Part shown: positions 1 through 11,200 of the stretch, one piece after another
Position numbering within the stretch: the stretch's first letter is position 1
Layout: every line of letters begins with the position of its first letter
Assembly: GCF_003286085.1 (NCBI RefSeq)
Contig: NW_020825312.1
Location: 4,898,001-4,962,000 of the forward strand
DNA: 64,000 bases
Origin: Drosophila persimilis
Lineage: Eukaryota; Arthropoda; Insecta; Diptera; Drosophilidae
Direction: 5' to 3'
The notes under the pieces: generated by a model
The model's database searches: none
Told to the model about the DNA's origin: nothing
The model's input: only the letters and a program-made list of their open reading frames with translations
Made by a program: the position numbers and the translations under genes

Positions 1-727
1 AAACTGGACCTGTGATTCGTGATTCGATTGATTAAAACTGGAACGATTCGAGGAACATTTGAACAATGCCAAAACCGTTAAGTGAACGAAAAAATGCTCC
101 CTGATTTTTATTTTTCGCTCTCTCTACCCTCGAATTAACATTTTGATTGGATATTTCAATATTGCGCCATATGGAAGATTGTGTGCTGGCCGCACTGGTT
201 GGGTTCTGTTCGGGGTCGGAGTCGGAGTCGGGGTCGGGGTCGGGTTGGAGTTGTTGTTGGTTCTGGTGCTGGTGCTGGTGCTGGTCAGAGCATGCTGGCC
301 GTTAATTTAGCACCTTTAACGCCCGACTGAGCTCCGTGTTTGCACTCTACTCAATACCACAAATAGCATATTCAATGCAAGCCTCGATAAGATACCACAT
401 TCGTCGTTCTGCTCTGTGGCTGGGGGGGAACCATAAAGGAAATTTAATACTGAAATTCCAAATTGATAATTATAAAGACAAGTATTTGTATATATAATAT
501 TGTATATGGAACACCAACACGTTCGTGCACCAACTCCCGGCTCACTCGCTCGATAATGATGATAAGGAAAGCTTTTCAAAGATTATCTGGAATCGCTTTT
601 TTGGAAAAATTAATTATTTTTGAAGGTTTCGAAAAATTATGATACAGAATACTATCGAGCTGCCCCTCCGCATTGATTTCCTCTTCGATTACCTTTGCTT
701 TATATAATATTTATTTAAAAAAAAAAT
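1..727. other. Intergenic stretch, no gene seen
   Basis: No convincing coding sequence on either strand. Positions about 205-290 are simple repeat (GGNGTC-type hexamers, then GGTGCT triplets). The last 30 bases before the next gene are very A/T-rich and carry TTTATT (AATAAA on the minus strand) near 711, which fits the poly(A) signal of the minus-strand gene that stops at 728. Confidence 0.6.
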
Positions 728-1375
728 TTAGCTGATCACCTGGGCAGACACTACGGGATCGGCCAGCTCCTCAGGAAGAACAGCGACATCAGGAATGGCG
801 GGCTCCTCTGGAATGACGGCAACTTCGGGAACGGGATCGGGAACGGGAACGGGCTCTACATCGGAAACGATGGAATCATCGACGTCCACATCGGCATTGT
901 CTTCAGCTTCAGGGATGCTGTTAGCCACGGGCTTGACCAGCCTGCGCCTGGGCCAATAGGAAGACGAGCGAGGGTAGCCCATCCAGCTGCGAGGACCTGA
1001 GTTCCAGTAGCGAGGAGCTGAGTTCCAGCCGTACCAGTTGTCAGCAGGTGCACCGTAGTCGGGCCAGTAGCCAGAATAGTCTCCGAAGGGCAGGACGCGA
1101 CGCTTGCCAGCCGATGCCTGGGGCAGGAAGTCGTTGGGGCCCGCTACGGGCAGAACTGCTGGGACAATGCGGGGATCTTTGATGTACAGAGCAGGCTCAA
1201 CTGCCAACTGTGGCTCCACCGCCAGCTGGGGCCCAAACTCCAGCGGCACCAGCGGCTCCAGCGGCTGCACCGCCAGCTTGATTTGAGCGGAACGGGCTTT
1301 TCTTCCCCTCACAGAGCCTTGGCCAGAGGCCGATGCCACCAAGACGGCACACAACAGGGCGACGAAGAAACGCAT
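728..1375 (-). CDS. Secreted Pro/Val/Glu-rich protein, cuticle- or chorion-like
   Basis: Single-exon gene of 215 residues. Residues 1-19 form a clear signal peptide (MRFFVALLCAVLVASASG), so the product is secreted. The mature part has three zones: a Pro/Leu/Val region with a repeated LAVEP motif (about 45-60); a central Tyr/Trp/Gly/Ser-rich block (about 95-145) that includes several W-x-Y and YW pairs; and an acidic tail with repeated VPVPDPVPE and PEEPAIPDVAVLPEE-like units. Low complexity and aromatic residues suggest a structural extracellular matrix protein (cuticle or eggshell), but I recognise no named domain and no chitin-binding R&R consensus. A TATA box lies 55 bases upstream of the ATG and a poly(A) signal follows the stop, so the gene boundaries are well supported. 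The function is inference from composition. Confidence 0.8.
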   Translation of the reverse strand: MRFFVALLCAVLVASASGQGSVRGRKARSAQIKLAVQPLEPLVPLEFGPQLAVEPQLAVEPALYIKDPRIVPAVLPVAGPNDFLPQASAGKRRVLPFGDYSGYWPDYGAPADNWYGWNSAPRYWNSGPRSWMGYPRSSSYWPRRRLVKPVANSIPEAEDNADVDVDDSIVSDVEPVPVPDPVPEVAVIPEEPAIPDVAVLPEELADPVVSAQVIS

Positions 1376-1429
1376 TTTGTCAACGAGTAAGTTCTTTCAA
1401 CTGGTACTCACGACTGGTCCAGACTGCCG

Positions 1430-1437
1430 CTTTTATA
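1430..1437 (-). promoter_or_regulatory. TATA box of the secreted-protein gene
   Basis: Minus strand reads TATAAAAG. An initiator-like CCAGTC follows about 20-25 bases downstream (around 1411-1417), which puts the transcription start roughly 40 bases before the ATG at 1375. Confidence 0.65.
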
Positions 1438-2000
1438 GCGGTTCCAAATTCAAACTTCCAATCAGCTCAAATATTCAAGCAAATAAGTTAATTGAAGTTT
1501 TGTCTTTTCGGCAGGCCAGGCAGGCCAGGGCCTTGAGAATCCGTGCGAAAATGTTTAAGCCCGTTTGCGTAGTTTCATATTTGCGTAGTTGGATCGAAGG
1601 GAGAGCACGGCGCAGGGGACTGGAGACAGATTTTCTTGAATAGTTGTCATTAGCGGCTATATTCCGTATGTATGTATGTATGCATCTATTGTTGTTTTGG
1701 TGTTCCCAACTGTTCTATTGTTCGATAGAATTTGACAATAAAAAATACCTAAAATTTGCATGAGTATTCCCAGCTTTCGTTTCGCCGAAAATCGAGAGAA
1801 GAACGGGATGCGAGTGGGTATATTCATTTGGTCGGAATTTTGTAACGCACTGGCAATGGAAGAGCCCTCTACGATGACACACAATACTTTTAGTCAATAC
1901 CGTACACGGCTTTTATCATCTCCATTCGCTAAGATCTACAAAGATGGCAATACATTTGTAATACATTTACTCTAATATATCCACAGCATAGTAGTGTCGC

Positions 2001-2204
2001 TTAGCCGTAGTAATCCATTTCTGATGTATCCAACGGGGTCTCAAAGTAATCAGATTCCCCTCCAATGTCACTGGAGTCATTTCCAGTGGGAAGGTTCATT
2101 GCACGCAGCATTTCCTCTACATAGAAGTCCCCCGGCACACTCCTGACAGCAACAGAACGCAGGAAAACTACACCAAAAACGCCCAATATCAGCAGAAAGT
2201 GCAT
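2001..2204 (-). CDS. Small secreted acidic peptide (67 aa)
   Basis: Start chosen at the ATG at 2204. The open frame continues upstream to a TTG at 2231, but the TATA box at 2247-2254 would start transcription near 2220, which makes the 2204 ATG the first usable one. The 67-residue product opens with a hydrophobic signal sequence (MHFLLILGVFGVVFL), then RSVAVRSVPGD. An acidic Ser/Asp/Glu-rich tail follows that ends EMDYYG, with several Tyr beside acidic residues (ESDYFE, EMDYY), the context in which secreted peptides can be tyrosine-sulfated. I do not recognise the family. It sits tandem to the secreted-protein gene at 728-1375, same strand and same promoter type, but the sequences are unrelated. 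Gene reality is supported by TATA spacing plus signal peptide; the function is unknown. Confidence 0.65.
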   Translation of the reverse strand: MHFLLILGVFGVVFLRSVAVRSVPGDFYVEEMLRAMNLPTGNDSSDIGGESDYFETPLDTSEMDYYG

Positions 2205-2246
2205 TGCGATCAAGATCCAACTAATTAGCAAAGGGGTCGTTGCAGG

Positions 2247-2254
2247 CTTTTATA
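2247..2254 (-). promoter_or_regulatory. TATA box of the 67-aa peptide gene
   Basis: Minus strand reads TATAAAAG, about 43-50 bases before the ATG at 2204. This spacing decides the start codon of that gene. Confidence 0.6.
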
Positions 2255-4740
2255 GAAAACCGTGAGGTGCAGTTATGGCTCGTTCAGGTGGAGATTTTAT
2301 GGGCTGGAACAGCTGGTCATAAGTTGATAGTTGGGCTAGTTAAAAGGTTACGAACAGCGGACTATTTGTGGGGGTAGGCGATTTGTGCCATATGCTGATT
2401 TCGAAGCGCAGCTCCAATTAAGCCAACAGAGCTTCGGTGCAGACAAAGTGCAGACAGCTGCAGACAAAGAAAAATGCGCAAAATACGAGTACGGGTACGA
2501 GTACGGGTATGTATGTATACTCGAGGATGAGCGAGTGCTGCGGAAAGGAAAAACAAGCTTTATAAAAGGCAGAACTCAAGAGTACCTGTCAAAGGCGTCC
2601 AAACAAATGCCCCACCAGACAGACAGGCTGCTCGCCAGTCCAGACCGAGCCACAAGTAAATCAAAACTTTCCATTCCCCATCCCGCAGGCAGCACACAGC
2701 ACACAGCATATAGCATATAGCAGCATGTATGGCACCAACTTTTAAACGGATTACGGAAAGCACAATTAAAAAACTCAAAGTGCGAGCTCCGGCAGAAGAC
2801 AGCAGGAGACGGCAATAATAAACCTGTTGGGTAAAGGATGAAACTTTAGCCCTGGACATGACCCATTCCACGGGCGATGACAGTGACAGGCTGTCTCGCC
2901 ATGGTCCGGTCCGGTCGGGTGCTCCTCCACTCCCACTTCACCCACTTCCCAGCCATCAACAATAAAAGTTAGTCGCCGTGGTCGAGTTTTGGCAACTGTG
3001 TAAGCCATCAATTAGAAACTTATAAACTCGAAAATTGTCACACCAACTTTAACCAATTTGTTGCCTTTACTGCGAGCGTCCGTACCATTATTTTTTATCT
3101 TTAAATTGCTCCGATTGGTGGACAAATAACGCCCAAATGCGTATGTTTGACGTCACTAGATCGTTGCGGACACCAAAAAAAAAGGGAACAGACAACAATT
3201 AGGATTACAACTCTTTGTAACGCCCACCAAAATGGTAAATCTGCAGAGGCGTAACGAATATAGACAGACAGATATGTATAGGATGGTGCTGATAAGGTAT
3301 AGCTATCTTATCGACACGCATAGATACATATAGCCCAGAAGTGGTGCAGAAAGGGAAAGGGTCCCAGACACACGCAGATTCTCGACGGCTCTCAGGAAAT
3401 GCAGGCAGCCTGCTACGAGAACCAAAATCAACGGTTTCTTGAACTACTTTGGCCTTTGACCTGTCCCAACCAACCAATAAAAACCACAAAAGAAAATACT
3501 TCAGCCAAATGGCACACATTCAACAGGCATTAAGACTGAGGCTTTCCCCAGCCATAAAAAATTCTGTCTGTACTTGGATCCTTTGGTGTTTAAATGTCTG
3601 GGATTAGGCTACAGCTCGAAGACGCCTAAATGGGGAAATTTCAAGGATTTGGCTGATGCGATTACTTATCAAATTGGATTTCATCCGCCTCCAGGCCTCT
3701 CCTCCCTTGTGGATGTGACTTCTGTTCAAGACTTTAAGTTTAAGCGACAGATTTTCAAATTTATTTTCGTTAAAAAGAGAGGAACGTTGCTGTAAGTTCT
3801 TAAGCACGCAAAGAAGTCCTTAAAATTAGAATATTTCACCGAAATATATATTACCTTTTTCGTCTCGGTCTTCTGGTCGAATAATCTCACTAAATTTCTT
3901 GTTTGTTTTCAATTGATTCCAATTGTTTGTTTTTATTTACTTTTGTAAGTCTCTACTATCGAACATATCGTCGCGCACAGCACAGGTAAGACACAACTTG
4001 ACATCGATATCGAAATGAGTGGGTTTTTGGATATAATATATCTCGAATCAATACAGTATATATTTCAAAACGAATCCTATTTGGGTTTGCTGCACCAAAA
4101 CAAAAACAGGGAATCAGAATCAGCGAGCCGCTCGCCGTCGCAGTAGCGCAGATACAGAGGTCGCCAGCAGAACTGCTTGCCACAACGACAGGATAGCCAA
4201 TGCTAGACGATGCGCCATTCAATGCTACCATATGTTAGCAATTCCACGGCGGCCACGGGCACCGAAAGCTCCGCTCATTCGGCGCTAGCCTTCGGGTTGG
4301 TTCGGTTCGCTTCGGCTCTGTCCTCTTATCAGTGGGTGGGCGACGGCTGATAACGAGCTGGGCAGTAATTAGCAGGGTACGCCGAAGGATGCATTGGCTG
4401 CAGCCACAGCTTGGTCTTCTTTTTCGAAGGAAGGCTGAAGCTTGAGGGCACAAATCAAAGAGACTTCTCGGGAAAGTGTATCCCTGCCTAGCATCGTGGG
4501 AAGGCGCGGGACTCCTAAGCTTTGAAAGTTCATTTCTCCTTGAGCTGCCCTGAGGTGCAGACAATTCTGTTAGCCCCGGCACAAGAACCGCTCTGGCATT
4601 TGATATTTGCGCCTCAACCTGTTCCACCCGTGGCTGCAGCTGCCGCAGCTGCAGCCAATTGCATGCCCCTTGGCATTTTCTGCCCTGTCCTTGTGGGGCT
4701 TTTAGCTAATTTAGTGGGATAACTCCGATATTTTGAAGAA
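2255..4740. other. Intergenic stretch, no gene supported
   Basis: Only short open frames without domains, signal peptides or family resemblance. A TATA-like TTATAAAAGG on the plus strand near 2559-2568 is followed by no convincing coding sequence; only a 37-codon frame starts at 2608. The rest is ordinary unique-looking DNA, with a GCAGCTGC-rich patch near 4630-4660. Confidence 0.5.
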
Positions 4741-5254
4741 CACACAATCACGCTCCATGTCAACTTGTATTTTATTTTATTTTACGAATTAAATTCGGAG
4801 CTGTCCACTGACATCACTCCTATAAGGCACATTCCTCAGCATATACGTACGGATGGATGTGTAGAACATTCTCAATAAATCAACAGAAAAGCCTTCAAGT
4901 AGAAATAGGTCTGGTTTAATAAAAAAAATTAAGGATTGGTTTAAAAGAAAATACTGGGACACGGATTAGGGCTACGCTTACGGCTACTGTTTTGGTACAT
5001 CTACGAATAAAATTTACAGACGTGATTACATTCCTAAGTAGGGGCGTGGACAAAGGGGACATGGCATCCTTAAAGTAGGGTTCAACAGCTTAGGACTTAC
5101 AATAGTTTCGGGAAATGGTACAGGCGATAAAACAAACTACAAACAAATAAAAAAAAATGATTCAGTGTCTTATGATATGGCTGCGCTTAAAACCTAAGGC
5201 TTCCGGTTGAGCATGGTTGACAGTATTCGGCTCGGATTGGCTCAGATCGGGCCT
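4741..5254 (-). other. Probable 3' UTR and poly(A) region of Plp
   Basis: A/T-rich DNA directly after the Plp stop codon (5255). Minus-strand AATAAA occurs repeatedly around 4768-4780 (TTTTATTTTATTTTA on the plus strand), a natural end for the transcript. No open frame of interest. Confidence 0.5.
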
Positions 5255-8200
5255 CTAGTGATGCCGCGCATGCGCGCGCTTTGGCTTCTGCATGGTCGGC
5301 CACTCCAGCCTGGCCAGCGATGGTAGACTGGCCTCGTTGTTGTGGTTCTTGGACAATGACGAGGCTGGCTCCTGGAGATTGTAGTCCGGAGACAGCACTA
5401 TTGGTTGCAGGGTGCTGAAGTTGGCCAGAGGGGGAGAGATGGGCGCATAGCCGAGGCGTCCCGAAATGTTGTTATTGGTGGGTAGATTCGAGTTGGGCAC
5501 AGGCAGTACGGTGTGGGGAGGCGCCACATTCAGATTCAGGCCGGGCACGTTTCCGTTTCTGAAATTAAAGCTGTGATTAGTTGTCGTTCAGTCGGAGTTT
5601 GCGAATCTTAAGGATGGGTGAGTTCGAGCCAATTGAAAGTGGAATTGAGTCTAACTACATTGGTGACGAGGTCAAGTTCTAGGTAAGAATTTCTGTATTT
5701 TGTTTTGCAATAGTAGGTACATAAATATGCAGGTGAATCAGAGTAAAGTGCTTCGTTAAAGGAGCAGACCTTGTGGCAACCTATTTCTTGGCTGAATCGC
5801 CCTTGCTTAGCTTTACTTTCATATTGACCGTCACTAGGGGCATCTTAGAGCTTAGGGGAACGAGAGAATGTAATCAATGTTGGTTACGATCAGGCTTTTT
5901 TATATACAGCGGATTAGCTTGGGTATTTCTCGGCGGGTCTCACCTCTGCTGGGTGATGGTGAACACGGATTTGCTCACGATTCGCTTGCCCGTGTGCCAG
6001 ATGCGTCCAATGTATTTGATGCGTTGTATGGCAATAATGGCTAGGGCAACAGTCCTGTTAAATTAGAAGTGCTCAAGTTAGAAGGGGATCGAAAAGGGGT
6101 TAATATCTGACATGACATACTTGAACTTCTTTTTGGACTTTCGCTGGGGTGCTCCCCCGGCCATGGCCTGCAGGGCGAGCTGTTCACTGGCCTGGTATCC
6201 CTCCAGGGTGAGCTTCAGGTATCGCTTCTGATAGACCAACGCCTTACGATGCGACTCCACGCGGAGGTAGCGACCGAGCAGCTGTCGGCAGCGCTCCTCA
6301 AGCTCTCCAACGTTGCCACTGCTCGACCCGCCCAGCTCCTCGCACTTTTTCTGCAGGGCAATCCGCTCACCCACCAGGTACTGCACCGTCTCGGCCATCT
6401 GCCGGTTCTCCTGGGTGTTCTCCGCCAGCAGTGTATTGATATCCTTCATCTTTTGGAGGAACTGCGCCGGCACGGTGTCGTCCGTGCTGTGAGCCAGCCG
6501 ATCGTTGGCTTGTGCCAGGGCCTCGGCCAGCTTGGCCTCGCGATGACCAGATCGACTCACGTCGAAGCGCAGGTGGGTGACCTTCTGGTCAAGGCAGTCC
6601 CGCTCGGACTCGGCGGCCAACAGTTTTGCCTTCAGCTCGTGAATTTCCGCATGCAGGTTGACGCTTTCCTGGTGCTGGCGTGTGCGGGTGCTGGCCCTGC
6701 GGGTCTCCGCCTCCTGCAGCGTGACCAACCTCGCCTCGAGGCTCTGGATCTCGCTAGCTTGCAGCGTAAGGCGCTCGTTGAAGTGCTCTAGCTCCACTTC
6801 GGCGGACTCCTTGTCGCGGGCCAGCTTCTCCATCTCTTGCTTCAGACGCTCGCAGTAGGCCACGCGTTCCTGCAACTCCTTCTCGTAGCGCTGTCGCTCA
6901 CGCTCGCTGCTGCGCTGGGCATCCGCGGATCGCTCCCTCTCCCGCTCGTTCTGAGCCGCCAAGAGCTTGATCTCGCTGCGCAGGCGCTCGCCCAGCTCCG
7001 ACTCGAAGTCGGCACGTGGCGATTTGCGGGGCGAGTCGCCGGGCGACTTCAAGAGCAGGGAGCTGTTGCGACGACTCTCGGCTCGCTGGAGGGAGGTCAG
7101 TTGCGTCTGGAGACGCTCACAGCGCTCGCGCTCCTGGTCCAACTGCTTGTGCAGCTCGTCCTCGGCATCGAGGGCCGTCTCCAAACGCTTTCGCATGGCC
7201 TCGATGATGACAACGTCCTGCTCTTGAATGTCTTGCGAGTGCTGCTTCTCGCCCAGTAGCTCCTTGCTTAAGGCCTCACATTGGTCGCGTTCCACAGCCA
7301 ACTGGGCCTTGAAGGCCTCCAGCTGGTTGAGCAATTCCCGTTCGCCGGTGAAGTTTTCGTCGTCCGTTCCATTGCCCGCAGTGCCCGGGGAGGTTTCCTC
7401 CTCCGTTTGAACCTCCTTTTGCTGCTGCTTCTTGTCGAGATTGTTCTCCTCCTCGCTCTCGATGGCCTTGAGGATGTTTGAGTCCAGCTGGGCCGAATAG
7501 TTCAGCTCCTTCTCCACCTGCTGTGCAATCTCATCCACGGAGTACTGCTTGGAGCTGTTTTCGCTATTCTTCAGTCGCTCCAGGTCCCGTTCCAGCGTCT
7601 GAACTTGGAGTTCCAGTTCCGCACACCGCCTGAGAGCAGCCTGCAGCTGCTCCGCCTTCTTCTTGACCTCGACATTGAGCGCCTCAAGCTCTCGCTTGCG
7701 AGCAGCTGCCGCATTTTCGCACTGGTGATGCGCCGCGCTCACACAGTTGAGCTCCATGCGCAGGTTCTGCCTCTCGGCAGCCTCCTGGGCAGCCGTCTCC
7801 AAAATCCTTGACTCAAGCGACTCAATGCGCAGTCGGTACTTTTGCTCGCTTTCCTCATGACCTCGCAGAGTCGTCTCGTGCCGGCTCAACTGCTCCTTTT
7901 CCTGCTGGAGCTGCTTCTGCAGATCAGCCAGCTTCTCTTCCATGTCGCTCTGCTGCTGCTCCTTCTGGCGCTCCAGTTCCGCTAGCTTCTGTCGCAGCAG
8001 TTGCACATCCGCTGGGGTAGTGGGCATCGGCATTTCCGGGGTCTGCATCAGCAGGCTGGGCGTCTTCAGCTTTGAGTCCTCTGTCAGATTGGAAAAGTTG
8101 ATCTGTCTCGGCACCAGACCAGGGGTTAGGCCGTCGCTACTCTGGGCCGTGATGCCCATGGCCTGGAAGTAGTGGGGATGCTCGAACGTGTTGATCGGAT

Positions 8201-11200
8201 AAGGGGCCACAAAGCCACTGAGGTCATCGGTGCGCTTGTACGTGAGATTGGCCACCGCCTCCTTGGAAGTTTCCTGCAAGAAAGCACGTGTCTTAGAGAG
8301 GGTAAGAGGTAAGAGGTAAGGGTAGGGCACTCACCATTGTCTGGTGCAGGAAGCCGCCCGCACCGTCGCTCAACTGCAGCGGAGCGTTGTGACTGAGCTG
8401 AATGGCTGCTCGACGATCCACATCCGGCTCGGGGAACTCGGTAATCGATCCGATGTCGCTGAGGGTGCGTGCACTCAGCTTGGCACTGGCATCCTGCTTC
8501 TCAGACGGGCCCGCTCCCGCTGCTGGCGAGGACATCTGACTGGCATCCTCATGGGCCACTCGCAGTTCGTTTTCCTTGGCCTCCAGCTGGTCGCGCAGGT
8601 GATCGATCTCATCGTTCTTGTCCGCCAGCATGGTCTCCATCAGATCCGGCACCGCCAATCGATTGATCATCTCCGTGCGTATCTTTTCCTTCAGCTTGCT
8701 GATCTCCCCACTCTTCCTTTGCAGCTCGGCCTCCGAGGCTCGGAGCCGTTCCATCACAGTGCGATCCGGCTTGGTGCGCACCATCAGCTCTGCCTCCAGG
8801 CGCGTGATCTCCTCCTTGCTGCGCTGCAGTTGCTGTCGCATGGTGGCCATCTGCTTGTCCTTGGCCGCCAGCTGCTCGTTGTGGTTCTTGACCTCTCCCT
8901 GGAGCTCATGGACGCGAGTGTTGAGGTCCGTGGTGCCAGCGCGATGCAGTTGCTCGGCCCTTTGTCGCTGCTCCTCCAGTCGCGTCTGCAGTGTAGATAT
9001 CTTCTGGGTCTGCTCATCGATGCGGCCCTGCAGCGAGTCCCGCTCATGTTGGAGTTCCTATGCATTTGGACGAGAGTGATCAATTGGTTAGATGCGGTTG
9101 TGTATCTCCCTTTGAGTGGGTGACTGGACGGGTGTCAATGACCGACCGACCGTTTGACCGTTCCCTTAATCTGCATTTAACCCTCTCCATCATCAATTAC
9201 AATGTATATATGTATCTTTGCTATGCACAGTGGTTTGTATCTTGGTGAAAACTTTAACAGTTTGACGGATTCTTCTCATTTTCAAATAGATAATCGAGGA
9301 ATACATTTAATTTTCTAACAGAAGTTCTTTAAGAAGTTGGAACCGTTCATCTAATACGCCTAATGGTATCATAATACCATAATAATAGTTATAAGTTATA
9401 GAGGAGCTATGGAGGCATTTTACTTGAACTGCAGGTTCCTATACACAGTAGTCCTATATGAATCGGTCCACTGTGTGTTGTATCTGTGTATCTTTTGCCT
9501 TTGCGCTTGTTGTATCTTGTGGCTGCTGCTGTTGTTTACTCGCTTTGCTTATGCGGGTTCTTACGCAGAAGCTTCCTCCAAACAGACCCCAACCCCGCCC
9601 CCTATCTATCTCACTCATTCTCTGTTTCTGTCTCTCTCTGTCTCGTGGTCTACTCAGCGGGGGATGATAGCCGTAGCATAAATAAATTTATGGAAGAATT
9701 ACCGCATATTAGACATTCAATTGCGCTCAGTGCGGTGCAACGCTCCGTGGATAATGGAGATGTGGCAGGTGCAACGGGTGCCAAATGATTTGTTTTACAT
9801 GCCACTCAAATCTGGGAATGGTCCGGAAAGGGGAACATTATTGGGAGGAACGGGAATGGCGTCTATTTCTGAAGTGGAACAGCCCGGGCATGGGAGGCAA
9901 AGGAGCCAGGAGGCGGCTATTTCTGACACAGCGTGTTCCAAATTGCGACCACATCTGCCATAAATCACAGAGGAATCACACTATGCGGATAGTACAGTGC
10001 GAGAATGTGCGAAATGGGCAAAACATTATGATAACTTTGTGGCACAACAAATTAAATTAGTTATATTTTATTGTCATGGTTTGCATTCAAACCAGTGCAA
10101 GCAGGAAACGTCAATGAACCATGAACCATGTCAGAATTCATCAAATAAATAATACAAATATGCATATGTACATACTATACTATACATATGTACAATATGT
10201 ATAAACATTCTTGAAAACACATCAATTGTCGGCGCGGCCACTTGTCGCACACACACACACACAGCCACAGGGTGAGGGAGGGGGTACTCTGACAGCCCGA
10301 GGAACCTTGGTCGAATATTAAAAGTCCGCAGACTCAAAAACTCACTCGCAACGGACCAAAGATGGGAGGCGTTTTTGGGCCGTGAAACATTTCAGGAACC
10401 AGCAGCACAGCACACGATTTCTTGGATTAAATTAATAGACTAACGTTCATTCAACGATTCAAAATGATGAGCATGAATGCCGCCTACATTTCGCGGAGTG
10501 ACATTTATCTGCGATAAAAACACTAAGCACTTTTCCCGCATGTTCAATTATTTCTCCCTTTCATTATTTGCTTCAATTATTTAATATTTCCTATCAAAAA
10601 TATTCGCGAAAGACACACGAAACACATAAAAAGAAAAATACGGAAAGACACGACCGATCCGTTCAAAACAGTTTCACGATTGCGCCACGACTTTCGATCG
10701 AATCGAGAGGCTGGGCAGTCAATGTTACTGTTAAATAGGCTGTTAGTGTTAATGTTAAGTTAATGTTAAACAGGGCTATGTTACGATATTTTTGTAAAAC
10801 GAACGCCAGGTGGCGCACCACACTCATGTTAAGCGCTCTCTGTTAAACAGAGAGAGAGCACAGCATCATTGCATCTATTTATAGCCTCTTGCCGTTAAAT
10901 TTGAATGAAATGATGTAGGTTAGCCCCAAAGACAAATGGTTCGCTTCGAATCGTTGCCCGTTGGGTGGCAGCCACTCCGCCCTTCACACAATGAAATCAA
11001 TCAATTCAATGTTTACTCACCACACAGCCGGAACGCATCTGCTGGAGTTGCATCTCCAAATCACGTATACGCTTAATTGCGGCCTCTTCGACGCGCGTGT
11101 GCTTATCCAGCTTTTCGGTGACCCGCTGTACACCCTCAACGGTGAGAGAGGGATGCGAGGGCGAGGGCGAGGGCGAGCCGGAGCCCGAGCCCGCCGCGGT

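Noticed and set aside
6249..7481. Long plus-strand frames over Plp exon DNA
   Set aside because: Antisense shadows of the G/C-rich coiled-coil codons of Plp; the minus-strand frame carries the PACT domain.
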